Positions 16,366 through 24,464 of a stretch of DNA of 64,000 nt are shown here, in pieces. The position numbers and the translations under genes are program-made. The DNA is from Anaerosacchariphilus hominis (GTDB taxonomy: Bacteria; Bacillota; Clostridia; Lachnospirales; Lachnospiraceae). The notes beneath the pieces were generated by a model that did not search any database, was not told the DNA's origin, and saw nothing but the letters and a program-made list of their open reading frames with translations. Location: the NCBI RefSeq assembly GCF_014290175.1, contig NZ_JACOOR010000003.1, forward strand, positions 372,001-436,000, read 5' to 3'. The first letter of the stretch is position 1, and the number at the start of each line of letters is the position of its first letter.

Positions 16366-18132
16366 TTACATTCTCTCCGGCGCTTCGAAGCCCAGCACAT
16401 CAATACAGGTCTCCAGTACCCGCTTGGTCAGCTGCAGCACAGCTACCAGATCCGCGCGCTTCTCCTCGTTCTCCTCGCCGAGAATCTTCGTCTCGTGGTA
16501 GAACTTGTTGAAGGCATTGGCCAGCTCATAGATATAAGCGCAGACCTTGTGGGGCGCCAGCTCGTCGAAGGCATTCTCTAGCGCGCCGTTGAAACGGGCC
16601 AGAGTCAGCTCCAGCGTCTTCTGACTGTCATTTTCCGCTACCGGAATCCGTCCCTTGGCCAGGTCGCCGCCCTGAGCCTGATACTTGTTCAGGATGGACT
16701 TGATCCGCACGATGGTGTACAGGATATAGGGACCCGTATTTCCCTCGAAGGAGGTGAAACGGTCGATATCGAACACGTAATCCTTGGAGGCCTGATTGGA
16801 CAGGTCGCCATACTTGATGGCGGACAGGCCGATCTTCCTGGCGGTCTCCCGTGCCTCTTCCTCGGAGATCTCGGGATTCTCCGCGATTTTCTGATACATC
16901 TTTTCGTTGATATCGGAAATCAGGTACTCCAGACGCATAACGCCGCCTTCACGGGTCTTGAAGGGCTTGCCGTCCTTGCCGTTCATGGTACCGAAGCCTA
17001 AGAACTCCAGATCCGTCTCCGGCTTCACCAGGCCGGTCTTCTTGGCGCAGCGGAACACCTGGATAAAGTGCATTTCCTGACGCTTGTCCACCACGTAAAT
17101 GACCTCGTCCGGGTCAAAGAGCTTCCTGCGCTCCACCAGGGTTGCCAGGTCAGTGGTGGTATACAGGGACGCTCCATCGGATTTCAGAATCATGCAGGGC
17201 GGAACCTCTTTGGTATCGGTATCTTCTTTTACATCCACCACCAGAGCCCCCTCGCTCTCGTAAGCGAAGCCCTCTTTCTTCAGCTTTTCCACCATATCCG
17301 GGATGTAAGGCTGTGCGTCGGACTCGCCCTTCCACAGATCGAATTCCACGTTCAGGTTCGCGTAGTTGCGCTTCAGGTCGGTCACGGACACATTTAAAAT
17401 GTGCTGCAGAATGGCCTGGTAGCCTCTGTGACCGTGCTGCACCAGATAGGTGGCGTGCATGGCCTGCTCCTTGTACGCCTCGTCCTCCTTGGAGCGGGCG
17501 CTGGCTGCCGGATAGATCTCTTCCAGCTCGGAAATGGTAAAGGGCGCTTCCGTCGGGTACTCGCTGGTATAGCTCTCGTCAAAGTATACCAGATCCGGCT
17601 TACGCTCCTTCAGTTCTGTGATAATCAGTCCCATCTGCAGACCCCAGTCCCCCAGATGGATATCGCCGGTCACCTTGTGACCCACGAAACGGCCCAGACG
17701 CTTTACACTTTCGCCGATGATGGCAGAGCGGAGATGTCCCACATGCAGCGGCTTCGCCACGTTGGGTCCGCCGTAGTCGATGACGATGGTCTTCGGGTTT
17801 GCGGTCTTCTCGCAGCCCAGACGCTCGTCGTCAGCCATACCCTGCAGGTACTCCTGCACATACGCAGGTGCCAGCTTCAGGTTCAGAAAGCCCGGATTTA
17901 CCGCATTGACCTCGGAAAACAGCTCCTGCTCCTTTAAGCTCTCCGCCACCTTGTTGGCGATCTGAATGGGCGCGCAGTGATACTTCTTCGCGCCTGCCAT
18001 GGCTCCGTTGCACTGATACTCGCACAGATCCGGGCGGTTGGAAATGGTGACCTTTCCGTACTCGGCCTCATAGCCGCAGTTTACAAAGGCTTCGGATACC
18101 GCAGCGGTAATCCGGTCCAGTAATTTCTCCAT
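16366..18132 (-). CDS. argS: Arginyl-tRNA synthetase
   Basis: Class I aminoacyl-tRNA synthetase, 588 residues, charging tRNA-Arg. The N-terminal Add-1 domain is followed by the HIGH motif as NVAKPLHVGHLRSAIIG. The KMSKS position is occupied by GKDGKPFKTREGGVMRL, as is normal for many ArgS. The all-helical anticodon-binding DALR domain ends in VLETCIDVLGFEAPERM, matching the family's conserved C-terminus. Start at the ATG following an AAGAGGAG-like site. It lies downstream of nothing obvious and is followed by its own terminator. Confidence 0.97.
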   Translation of the reverse strand: MEKLLDRITAAVSEAFVNCGYEAEYGKVTISNRPDLCEYQCNGAMAGAKKYHCAPIQIANKVAESLKEQELFSEVNAVNPGFLNLKLAPAYVQEYLQGMADDERLGCEKTANPKTIVIDYGGPNVAKPLHVGHLRSAIIGESVKRLGRFVGHKVTGDIHLGDWGLQMGLIITELKERKPDLVYFDESYTSEYPTEAPFTISELEEIYPAASARSKEDEAYKEQAMHATYLVQHGHRGYQAILQHILNVSVTDLKRNYANLNVEFDLWKGESDAQPYIPDMVEKLKKEGFAYESEGALVVDVKEDTDTKEVPPCMILKSDGASLYTTTDLATLVERRKLFDPDEVIYVVDKRQEMHFIQVFRCAKKTGLVKPETDLEFLGFGTMNGKDGKPFKTREGGVMRLEYLISDINEKMYQKIAENPEISEEEARETARKIGLSAIKYGDLSNQASKDYVFDIDRFTSFEGNTGPYILYTIVRIKSILNKYQAQGGDLAKGRIPVAENDSQKTLELTLARFNGALENAFDELAPHKVCAYIYELANAFNKFYHETKILGEENEEKRADLVAVLQLTKRVLETCIDVLGFEAPERM

Positions 18133-18197
18133 AAAACATAATCTCCTCTTACTTTATTTGTCACAACGGCACATAAATGCCGCCGCGTTTTGCATCT

Positions 18198-19166
18198 TTA
18201 GCTGCGCTCTTTGATCAGCGCCTCCACCTCTTCCCGGGTGGGCATCACGCGCAGGGCTCCCTTCCGGGTAGTTACCAGGGACGCAGCCGCATTGGCAAAG
18301 GTCAGCATCTCTTTCAGGCTCTCCTCTGTGACATCGGCCAGGCCGTGATCCAGCACGTAATTGATCATGCAGGCGCAGAAAGTATCTCCGGCTCCGGTAG
18401 TCTCGATGGTATGCTCCTGGATGAAGCCCTCCCGGCTGACTACCAGTTCCTTATAATACGCCCGGCTTCCTCCCTTACCCATGGTAATGCAGATGAGCGG
18501 GATGTCATAGCGTTCCCTCACGGCCGCCACGCCCCGGTCAAAATCGGTCTCGCCGGTGATAAACTCCAGCTCCTCCTCGGACATCTTGACAGCCTGGCAC
18601 TGGGAAAGACCAAACCAGATCTGCTCCTTTGCTTCCTCCAGATCATCCCAGAGGGGCGGACGCAGGTTCGGATCAAATGTAACAGTCACGCCATGCTTCT
18701 TCGCGTACTCCAATGCCTGAATGGTGGCATCGCGCACCGGCTGGTCTGTGAGAGACAGCGTACCGAAATGAAAAATACGACTTTCCGCCACCTGCTCCTC
18801 CTGTACCTCGTCGGCCCGGAGCATCATATCCGCGCCCGGCTTCCGGTAGAAGGAGAAGTCCCGGTCTCCGTCCGGGAAGGTATGTACCAGGGCCAGGGTG
18901 GTATGTACATCCTTGTCCAGCATCAGATTCTCCGTGCCGATGCCCAGCTCCCGCAGGGTATCACGAAGGGTACGTCCAAACTGATCCTCTCCCACTTTTC
19001 CGATAAAATTTGTCTTCTTTCCCAGGCGGTTCAGCATGGCCAGCGCATTGCAGGGCGCTCCGCCCGGATTGGCCTCAAAGAGCGGATTTCCCTGTGCGCT
19101 CTCTCCATTGGATGTAAAATCGATCAGCAGTTCTCCCAGGGCTGTTACATCGTATTTTTTTCCCAT
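18198..19166 (-). CDS. scrK: Fructokinase (PfkB family)
   Basis: Phosphorylates fructose to fructose 6-phosphate using ATP. The ribokinase-family signatures are clear: NPGGAPCNALAMLNRLG near the N-terminus, FYRKPGADMMLR, TFDPNLRPPLW, and the C-terminal TTGAGDTFCACMINY with the catalytic aspartate. Length is 322 residues. The ATG at 19166 is preferred over the GTG at 19169 because AAGGA lies 7-8 nt upstream. No sucrose hydrolase is adjacent, so the sugar source is unclear. Other PfkB sugars cannot be wholly excluded, but the motif set is fructokinase-like. Confidence 0.85.
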   Translation of the reverse strand: MGKKYDVTALGELLIDFTSNGESAQGNPLFEANPGGAPCNALAMLNRLGKKTNFIGKVGEDQFGRTLRDTLRELGIGTENLMLDKDVHTTLALVHTFPDGDRDFSFYRKPGADMMLRADEVQEEQVAESRIFHFGTLSLTDQPVRDATIQALEYAKKHGVTVTFDPNLRPPLWDDLEEAKEQIWFGLSQCQAVKMSEEELEFITGETDFDRGVAAVRERYDIPLICITMGKGGSRAYYKELVVSREGFIQEHTIETTGAGDTFCACMINYVLDHGLADVTEESLKEMLTFANAAASLVTTRKGALRVMPTREEVEALIKERS

Positions 19167-19229
19167 CACGTTTTCCTTTCTTCAGAATATTTCCCAATAA
19201 GTTATTTCCGATTTTGAATTCTGCTTTTC

Positions 19230-19258
19230 TTTACTTTCCTTCGCAAAATCACTATAAT
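19230..19258 (+). promoter_or_regulatory. Promoter of the exoA leader
   Basis: TTTACT (19230-19235), a 17-nt spacer, and TATAAT (19253-19258). The predicted start falls right at the first base pairs of the structured leader described next. Confidence 0.7.
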
Positions 19259-19262
19259 AGGG

Positions 19263-19390
19263 GTAACTGTTCAGTACCTGACCAGTTACCTCTGCAAAAT
19301 CCATGAAAATCGGCTTCTCCGATGGGATTTTGCACTCCTGAATCACTTTTTTACGCCTTCAGCAGCAAGTGCTTCAGGCTAGTACTGAAC
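19263..19390 (+). ncRNA. Structured leader or ncRNA ahead of exoA
   Basis: A 128-nt multi-stem element. GTAACTG (19263) pairs with CAGTTAC (19283). TGCAAAATCC (19293) pairs with GGATTTTGCA (19325) with an inner ATCGG/CCGAT stem. GCCTTCAGC/GCTTCAGGC can pair with two mismatches. GTTCAGTAC (19269) is exactly complementary to GTACTGAAC (19382), closing the whole element or competing with the first stem. It starts at the expected transcription start and ends about 80 nt before the exoA ATG. I do not recognise it as a known riboswitch class. A small repeat element is the alternative. Confidence 0.55.
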
Positions 19391-19472
19391 TATTATCAAT
19401 ATACTCATTATATGTAAAATAGAAGAAAAGATCAAATCTTTTCTCATATCAAATCCGACAAGGAGGATTCCT

Positions 19473-20225
19473 ATGAAACTGATTTCCTGGAATGTAAACG
19501 GCCTGCGGGCCTGTGTGGGAAAAAACTTTATGGAAGATTTTCAGAAGCTGGACGCAGATGTTTTCTGTCTGCAGGAAACAAAGCTTCAGGAGGGCCAGAT
19601 CGACCTGACTATGCCCGGATATCACCAGTACTGGAACTATGCCGAGAAGAAAGGCTACAGCGGTACGGCCGTGTTCACCAAAGAAGAACCTCTGAGCGTC
19701 GCTTACGGCATCGGCATGGAAGAACACGATCACGAAGGCCGGGTTATCACTCTGGAATTCCCGGACTTTTATCTGGTGACCGTCTACACCCCCAACTCCC
19801 AGGACGGTCTGAAACGGCTGGACTACCGGATGCAGTGGGAGGATGACTTTCTCGCCTACATCAAAGGTCTGGACGGGAAAAAGCCTGTCATCTACTGCGG
19901 CGACCTGAACGTGGCCCATCAGGAAATCGACCTGAAGAACCCGAAAACCAACAGAAAAAACGCCGGCTTCACCGACGAAGAACGCGCCAAAATGACCACT
20001 GTGCTTTCTTCCGGCTTTGTGGACACATTCCGCTACTTCTATCCGGATGCCGAGGGCATCTATTCCTGGTGGTCCTACCGTTTCCGCGCCCGGGAGAAGA
20101 ACGCGGGATGGCGCATCGACTACTTCATCGTCTCGGAGCGTCTGAAGGAACGGCTGGCCGGAGCTTCCATCCATACGGAGATCTTCGGGTCGGATCACTG
20201 CCCGGTGGAGCTGGATCTGAAATAA
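19473..20225 (+). CDS. xth: Exodeoxyribonuclease III
   Basis: Base-excision-repair AP endonuclease and 3'-5' exonuclease, 250 residues. The catalytic landmarks of the ExoIII/APE1 fold are visible: SWNVNGLRA (N-terminal Asn), CLQETKL (metal-binding Glu), [17 protein letters not shown] (Asp/Asn pair), WWSYRF, and the C-terminal [11 protein letters not shown] with the catalytic Asp-His. CAAGGAGGA lies 8 nt upstream of the ATG. Monocistronic, with an unusually long structured leader and a terminator. Confidence 0.95.
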   Translation: MKLISWNVNGLRACVGKNFMEDFQKLDADVFCLQETKLQEGQIDLTMPGYHQYWNYAEKKGYSGTAVFTKEEPLSVAYGIGMEEHDHEGRVITLEFPDFYLVTVYTPNSQDGLKRLDYRMQWEDDFLAYIKGLDGKKPVIYCGDLNVAHQEIDLKNPKTNRKNAGFTDEERAKMTTVLSSGFVDTFRYFYPDAEGIYSWWSYRFRAREKNAGWRIDYFIVSERLKERLAGASIHTEIFGSDHCPVELDLK

Positions 20226-20235
20226 TTGCCTGTCA

Positions 20236-20277
20236 AAAAGGCCACCCAGGATTTTCTGGATGGCCTTTCATTTTTTT
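20236..20277 (+). terminator. Intrinsic terminator of exoA
   Basis: AAAGGCCA-CCAG pairs with CTGG-TGGCCTTT around a short loop, followed by CATTTTTTT on the plus strand. Confidence 0.88.
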
Positions 20278-20342
20278 GCCCCATTTTTCTTTGTTGTTCT
20301 TTAGAAACAGCTTATTTTCGGGCTTTTCACGATTTTGTAAAA

Positions 20343-20414
20343 GCTGGAAAAGGGACTTGAACCCTCGACCCCTTCATTACGAGTGAAGTGCTCTACCGAC
20401 TGAGCTATTCCAGC
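20343..20414 (-). tRNA. tRNA-Thr (anticodon CGT)
   Basis: The minus strand folds as a full cloverleaf. The 7-bp acceptor is GCTGGAA/TTCCAGC, the D arm contains AGCTCAGTCGGTAGAGC, and the anticodon loop CTCGTAA presents CGT (threonine, codon ACG). The T arm contains GGGTTCAAGTCCC. The 3' CCA is not encoded, and the discriminator base would be U. Confidence 0.96.
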
Positions 20415-20499
20415 CTGCTATGTCAGCAACTGATATTATACTGGAAAATGAAATATTTGTAAAGGGGTAATTTGCATTTCCGGGGACTTCCGCGGAATC

Positions 20500-21381
20500 T
20501 CAGCACTTTCCGCAGGCCTCGCAGGCCGACGGCGCGGTGGCGCAGCCGCCCAGGGCTGTTTCGCGCAGTTCTGCCGGGATGCGTCTTCCCACGTTGTACA
20601 TGACCGCGATCATTTCGTCCAGGGGAATCAGCTGGGGGACGCCTGCCAACGCCATTTCGGCAGAGGCCAGGGCAACGGCAGCTCCGGCGGCATTGCGGTT
20701 CTGGCAGGGATATTCCACCAGGCCGCCCACGGGGTCGCAAACCAGACCCAGCAGATTCATGAGAACTGTGGAAGCTGCGTCCAGACAGGCCTTCGGGCTT
20801 CCGCCCAGAAGCTCCACCGCTGCGGATGCCGCCATGGCAGAGGCCACCCCTACCTCGGCCTGACAACCGCCCACGGCGCCTGCTACGGTGGCGTTCCGCA
20901 TGGCAAGATAACCCACGGCGCCCGCATTGTAGAGGGTCTGCACCATCTCCTGTTCCGTAAAGTCAAACTGTTCTTCCATGGCCAGCATAACCCCCGGTAC
21001 GATACCTGAAGAGCCCGCTGTGGGCGCTGCCACAATCAGTCCCATGGAGGCGTTGGTCTCCAGCACGGCCATGGCATAGGTCACAGCCCGGCCCAGCACA
21101 GACCCGCAGAGGCTTCGGGCCTGTCCCTCTCCCTGCTGCCATCCATAAAGCCTGGCAGCCTCGCCGCCCAGCAGGCCGCCCATGGATTTTCCGGGCTTTT
21201 CTATGGACCCTCTGGCGGATTCTCCCATGATTTTATAAGCCTTTTTCATCCGGGCGTCACAGGCTTCTCCGGTGGTTTCTCCCTCCTCTATCTCCCTCTG
21301 GCGCATCACATCGGAAATACGCATTTTATGCTTCTCACACAGTTCCAGCAGTTCTCTCGCATTCTTAAAATCCATTTTCAC
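20500..21381 (-). CDS. sdaAA: L-serine dehydratase, alpha subunit (Fe-S)
   Basis: Oxygen-sensitive 4Fe-4S enzyme that converts serine to pyruvate and ammonia. 293 residues. The family segments are APTAGSSGIVPGVM, NATVAGAVGGCQAEVGVA, the cluster region LVCDPVGGLVEYPCQNRN, and the C-terminal GGCATAPSACEACGKC. Three cysteines of these segments ligate the cluster in relatives. It follows sdaAB with an 80-nt gap, and both subunits together form the enzyme. Confidence 0.95.
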   Translation of the reverse strand: MKMDFKNARELLELCEKHKMRISDVMRQREIEEGETTGEACDARMKKAYKIMGESARGSIEKPGKSMGGLLGGEAARLYGWQQGEGQARSLCGSVLGRAVTYAMAVLETNASMGLIVAAPTAGSSGIVPGVMLAMEEQFDFTEQEMVQTLYNAGAVGYLAMRNATVAGAVGGCQAEVGVASAMAASAAVELLGGSPKACLDAASTVLMNLLGLVCDPVGGLVEYPCQNRNAAGAAVALASAEMALAGVPQLIPLDEMIAVMYNVGRRIPAELRETALGGCATAPSACEACGKC

Positions 21382-21461
21382 AAATCCTCACTTGATTACC
21401 GTCCGCAGTTTCCCGGCTGTGTCTGCCGCCCACGGCGTGAAAGTCTCCGGCTATCTCATTT

Positions 21462-22130
21462 CTAGGGCTGCACAATCATCACTTCATGTACATTCTCATT
21501 TTCCCGCAGCTCCCCGGCCACCGCCTCCGGCAGCCGTCCGTCGGACTCCACGATGGTGTAGGCGATATCGCCCTTGCCCTCCCGGAACAGCCGCATAAAA
21601 GCGATATTCACTCCGTGACGGCTCAATACGCTGGTGATGTGAGCCACCACGCCGGGTCGATCCTGATGAATCACGATGGCCGCGCTGTACTCGCCGGTAA
21701 AGTCCACCTCCACCTGATTAATGCGGCAGATCCGGGCCTTGCCGCCGCCCAGAGACTCACCCCGGACCCGCATCTCCTGTCCCGCTTTATTCATCATGTG
21801 GATGTCCACAGTGTTCGGATGCACTTCATTCTCCTTCAGATCCGGCGTAAAGGAAAAGGCGATGCCCTGCTCCCGGGCGATGGCAAAAGACTCCCGGATC
21901 CGCACATCGTCCGTATCAAAGCCCATGATACCGCCCAGCAACGCCCGGTCCGTACCATGTCCCCGATAGGTCCGGGCAAAGGAACCATATAGAATAAAGT
22001 CCACCTGAACCAGGGGACCTGCTATCATTTTCTGAGCCAGATAGGCGATTCTGGCCGCTCCCGCCGTGTGGGAGCTGGACGGGCCGATCATATTCGGACC
22101 CAGCACGTCAAATACGCTGATGAACGACAT
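21462..22130 (-). CDS. sdaAB: L-serine dehydratase, beta subunit
   Basis: Partner of sdaAA, 222 residues. The N-terminal domain has MSFISVFDVLGPNMIGPSSSHTAGAARIA. A C-terminal ACT domain (about 150-222) may sense an amino acid, including the segment HQDRPGVVAHITSVLSRHGVNIA. The start at 22130 is preferred: AAGGAG is 7 nt upstream, whereas the alternative in-frame ATG at 22136 is only 1 nt from it. A dyad-overlapped promoter lies upstream. Confidence 0.93.
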   Translation of the reverse strand: MSFISVFDVLGPNMIGPSSSHTAGAARIAYLAQKMIAGPLVQVDFILYGSFARTYRGHGTDRALLGGIMGFDTDDVRIRESFAIAREQGIAFSFTPDLKENEVHPNTVDIHMMNKAGQEMRVRGESLGGGKARICRINQVEVDFTGEYSAAIVIHQDRPGVVAHITSVLSRHGVNIAFMRLFREGKGDIAYTIVESDGRLPEAVAGELRENENVHEVMIVQP

Positions 22131-22166
22131 CTGCATTCTCCTTCCCCTTTGCATGCCATCCGGCAA

Positions 22167-22213
22167 GATATAATGTCGATAGACATTATATCATACCCCG
22201 CATCCGGAAACAA
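22167..22213 (-). promoter_or_regulatory. sdaAB promoter with overlapping dyad operator
   Basis: Minus-strand TTGTTT (22213-22208) and TATAAT (22190-22185) with a 17-nt spacer. The -10 box is embedded in a perfect 11-bp inverted repeat, GATATAATGTC / GACATTATATC with a 4-nt centre (22167-22192). This is the shape of a repressor operator covering the transcription start. The regulator is unknown. Confidence 0.65.
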
Positions 22214-22299
22214 TTTTCCAATTTATATATTTTTTAGAAAATCCCAATGGTTTGTTAAGAACGCGGACACAGATTAGACACAACCATTTTGTATGATAG

Positions 22300-22522
22300 A
22301 TACATCAGATGAAGCAAAGCAAAAAACATTGCAGACGCAAATCAGATTATAAAATGAGGCTGCCGGCGCTGTTTTCGGTGCCGACCGGTCTCGCCTAAAT
22401 ATAATGGGACTCTTCCCTTTACATATATCTGCGACAATGAACTTTATCATTGTTACTCTCCTTCTTCAATAGTATAGAGCCATCAGAAAGCTCCCGCCGA
22501 ATCATTTCCGGCAGGAGCTTTT
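22300..22522 (+). ncRNA. Possible small RNA in the sdaAB-DUF1540 interval
   Basis: This roughly 470-nt interval has no gene in its left part. A nested, GC-rich fold (CCGGCGC...GGTGCCGACCGG, 22362-22390) is followed by an unpaired AT-rich stretch. A strong hairpin, AAGCTCC-GCCG / CGGC-GGAGCTT, ends in TTTTT (22487-22522). No reading frame leads into this terminator on the plus strand, so a short untranslated RNA is a fair guess. No known family recognised. Confidence 0.35.
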
Positions 22523-22607
22523 TGACGTATATTTTTCCCGTTTCCGTACACACTAGCTCTGTAGCATAAAAAGCCGCGGCCGGACCGCGGGGAAATGGAG
22601 GACTTAT

Positions 22608-22778
22608 ATGATGACAAACAAAAACGAAGCCATCGCCTGCACCGTCAACAACTGCACTCATCACGCCCAGAATGAGAACTACTGCACCCTGAACAAGATC
22701 CAGGTAGGCACCCATGAGCTCAATCCCACGAAGGTGGAATGTACCGACTGCGAATCCTTCGTAAACAAGGCCCGGTAG
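22608..22778 (+). CDS. DUF1540 domain protein
   Basis: A 56-residue cysteine-rich protein (or 55 from the second ATG at 22611) preceded by GGAGG. The cysteines are spaced as in DUF1540: ACTVNNCTHH, then YCTLNKIQVG, then VECTDCESF, which suggests a small metal-binding knuckle. The family is common in Clostridia; its function is not established. It stands alone between two hairpins, with a terminator immediately after the stop. Confidence 0.85.
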   Translation: MMTNKNEAIACTVNNCTHHAQNENYCTLNKIQVGTHELNPTKVECTDCESFVNKAR

Positions 22779-22790
22779 TCTCCGAACGCG

Positions 22791-22829
22791 CAAAAAGCCT
22801 GCATCCCATATTCGGACGCAGGCTTTTTC
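22791..22829 (+). terminator. Intrinsic terminator of the DUF1540 gene
   Basis: AAAAAGCCTGC-TCC pairs with GGA-GCAGGCTTTTT around an 8-nt loop. It is symmetric, so it can serve the convergent yitT gene as well. Confidence 0.85.
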
Positions 22830-22913
22830 CTTATAGAAAATATTCCGGAATATTCCGTTCTTTTGTATTATTACTATACGCAGCACCCCGGAAAGGGTTC
22901 CCCTGGCCGGAGA

Positions 22914-23825
22914 CTACAGATGCTTCGCGAATCTGCCCTCGATGCCCACATTGTCCTTGCTGACCACGAAAGCCTTCGGATCGATGTACTTCATTTCCTG
23001 CTTCAGCATGGACAGCTCATGCTTGGACATGACTGTAAAAAGGATATGCGACCGGTCATCCGTATAACCTGCTGTGGCGTCCCAGTGGGTCACGCCACGG
23101 GCCAGCTCGTCCATGATATAGTGCTTGATTTTCTCCGGATCCTCCTTGGTAATGATAATTACTGCCGTCCGGATATTCTGGGTGTGAGTCTTGTCCACCA
23201 TCAGCGTATTGACCGCCGCATAAATGACGCAGTAAATTACCACCTTAATATCAAACAGCATGGCACAGGTTCCGTAAATCAGAAGATTGATGATCAGATT
23301 CAGCTTTCCCACGCTGAAATCATTATATTTTTTCGTAAAATACATTCCAAGGATATCTGTGCCGCCGCTGCAGCCGCCGCTCTGGAGGGAAACGCCGATA
23401 CCGGCTCCCACGACGATGCCGCCGATCAGGGTCGCCGTAATGGTATCCTCCACAATGGGACTGGCCGGAATGGGAATCAAGGTCAGGAACAGGGACTGGC
23501 TCACCACGCAGATGACCGTCTTCCAGAAGAAATGACGTCCCACCGACATATAAGCCAGCAGAAAAAGCGGCAAATTCAAAATCAAACTGATAATACCCGC
23601 AATGTCTGTTCCGCCGAAATTCAAGTGCGCGTACCGCACCAGGAGGGTACGGATAATCTGGCTGATGCCCATGACGCCGCCGCTGTAAAGTCCTGCAGGT
23701 ACGATAAAACTATTGACGCCGATGGCATAAATCAGCATGCCGGCGACGGTCAGCAGAATCTGAGAAATATCGCTCTTTTCAAAGGCACGGATCACTGCAT
23801 CCGTGCCTGTACTTTTTAATCTCAT
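22914..23825 (-). CDS. YitT family membrane protein
   Basis: 303 residues. About five or six membrane helices occupy the first 200 residues, with the family glycine-rich segments PAGLYSGGVMGISQI and SLQSGGCSGGTDILG. A C-terminal cytosolic DUF2179 domain (about 220-295) includes RGVTHWDATAGYTDD, found in these transporter-like proteins. Transport role and substrate are unproven. It follows xpt with only 2 nt between stop and start, so it is probably in one operon with xpt and the Sir2-like gene. Confidence 0.88.
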   Translation of the reverse strand: MRLKSTGTDAVIRAFEKSDISQILLTVAGMLIYAIGVNSFIVPAGLYSGGVMGISQIIRTLLVRYAHLNFGGTDIAGIISLILNLPLFLLAYMSVGRHFFWKTVICVVSQSLFLTLIPIPASPIVEDTITATLIGGIVVGAGIGVSLQSGGCSGGTDILGMYFTKKYNDFSVGKLNLIINLLIYGTCAMLFDIKVVIYCVIYAAVNTLMVDKTHTQNIRTAVIIITKEDPEKIKHYIMDELARGVTHWDATAGYTDDRSHILFTVMSKHELSMLKQEMKYIDPKAFVVSKDNVGIEGRFAKHL

Positions 23826-23827
23826 AT

Positions 23828-24394
23828 TTAGAATACCACTTTTCCATTCTCAAAGGCCTTGATGCTGGCCTGAGCATATACGTGAATACCCTGACTCTCC
23901 AGCTTCTCGTGACCCGGCTGGAATGCTTTCTCGATGAGAACGCCCAGACCCGCCACTGTGGCGTGCGCCTTCCGAATCAGACGGATGGCTCCGGTAGCTG
24001 CCTCGCCATTTGCCAGAAAATCATCGATAATTAGAATATGATCGGAATCCGAAATATAATTCTTCGCCAGAGTCAGCTGATAGGAGGTGTTCTTGGTGTA
24101 GGAGACTACCTCCGTCTGCCAGACTTCCGTCCGCAGAGTCTTCGGATTCTGCTTTTTCAGAATAACAAGGGGTACGCCCAGCTCTTTTGCCGTAAATACG
24201 GAAGGCGCAATGCCCGACGATTCGATCGTAAAGACTTTTGTCACTCCCGCGTCCTTAAAATGCTCTGCCATATCGCGGCCGATCTCCTCCATGAGAGAGA
24301 TATCTACCTGATGATTGATGAAACCATCCACCTTCAGAATATCCTCTCCCAGTACATTGCCTTCCTGCAAAATCTTGTCTTCCAGTAACTTCAT
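23828..24394 (-). CDS. xpt: Xanthine phosphoribosyltransferase
   Basis: Salvages xanthine with PRPP to XMP. 188 residues, typical. The PRPP loop is ILIIDDFLANGEAATG. Upstream are VFTIESSGIAPSVFTA and the LVILKKQNPKTL segment, and it ends with ASIKAFENGKVVF, all characteristic of Xpt rather than Apt. No purine riboswitch fits in the 70-nt gap before it, unlike in many Firmicutes, so control may come from upstream of the Sir2-like gene. Confidence 0.94.
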   Translation of the reverse strand: MKLLEDKILQEGNVLGEDILKVDGFINHQVDISLMEEIGRDMAEHFKDAGVTKVFTIESSGIAPSVFTAKELGVPLVILKKQNPKTLRTEVWQTEVVSYTKNTSYQLTLAKNYISDSDHILIIDDFLANGEAATGAIRLIRKAHATVAGLGVLIEKAFQPGHEKLESQGIHVYAQASIKAFENGKVVF

Positions 24395-24464
24395 GGTCCT
24401 GTTATCCTTTCTTATCCGTCATAATTCTGACTTTTTCTGATTCTAATTTTTAGGTCTGCTCCGC

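Noticed and set aside
16231..18197. T-box leader for argS
   Set aside because: Only a short gap precedes argS, with no T-box sequence or specifier stem.
22419..22886. 155-codon minus-strand frame over the DUF1540 gene
   Set aside because: It runs through two terminator hairpins and opposite a well-supported small gene.
24395..24464. Purine riboswitch before xpt
   Set aside because: The gap is only about 70 nt, and none of the conserved purine-aptamer core was found.
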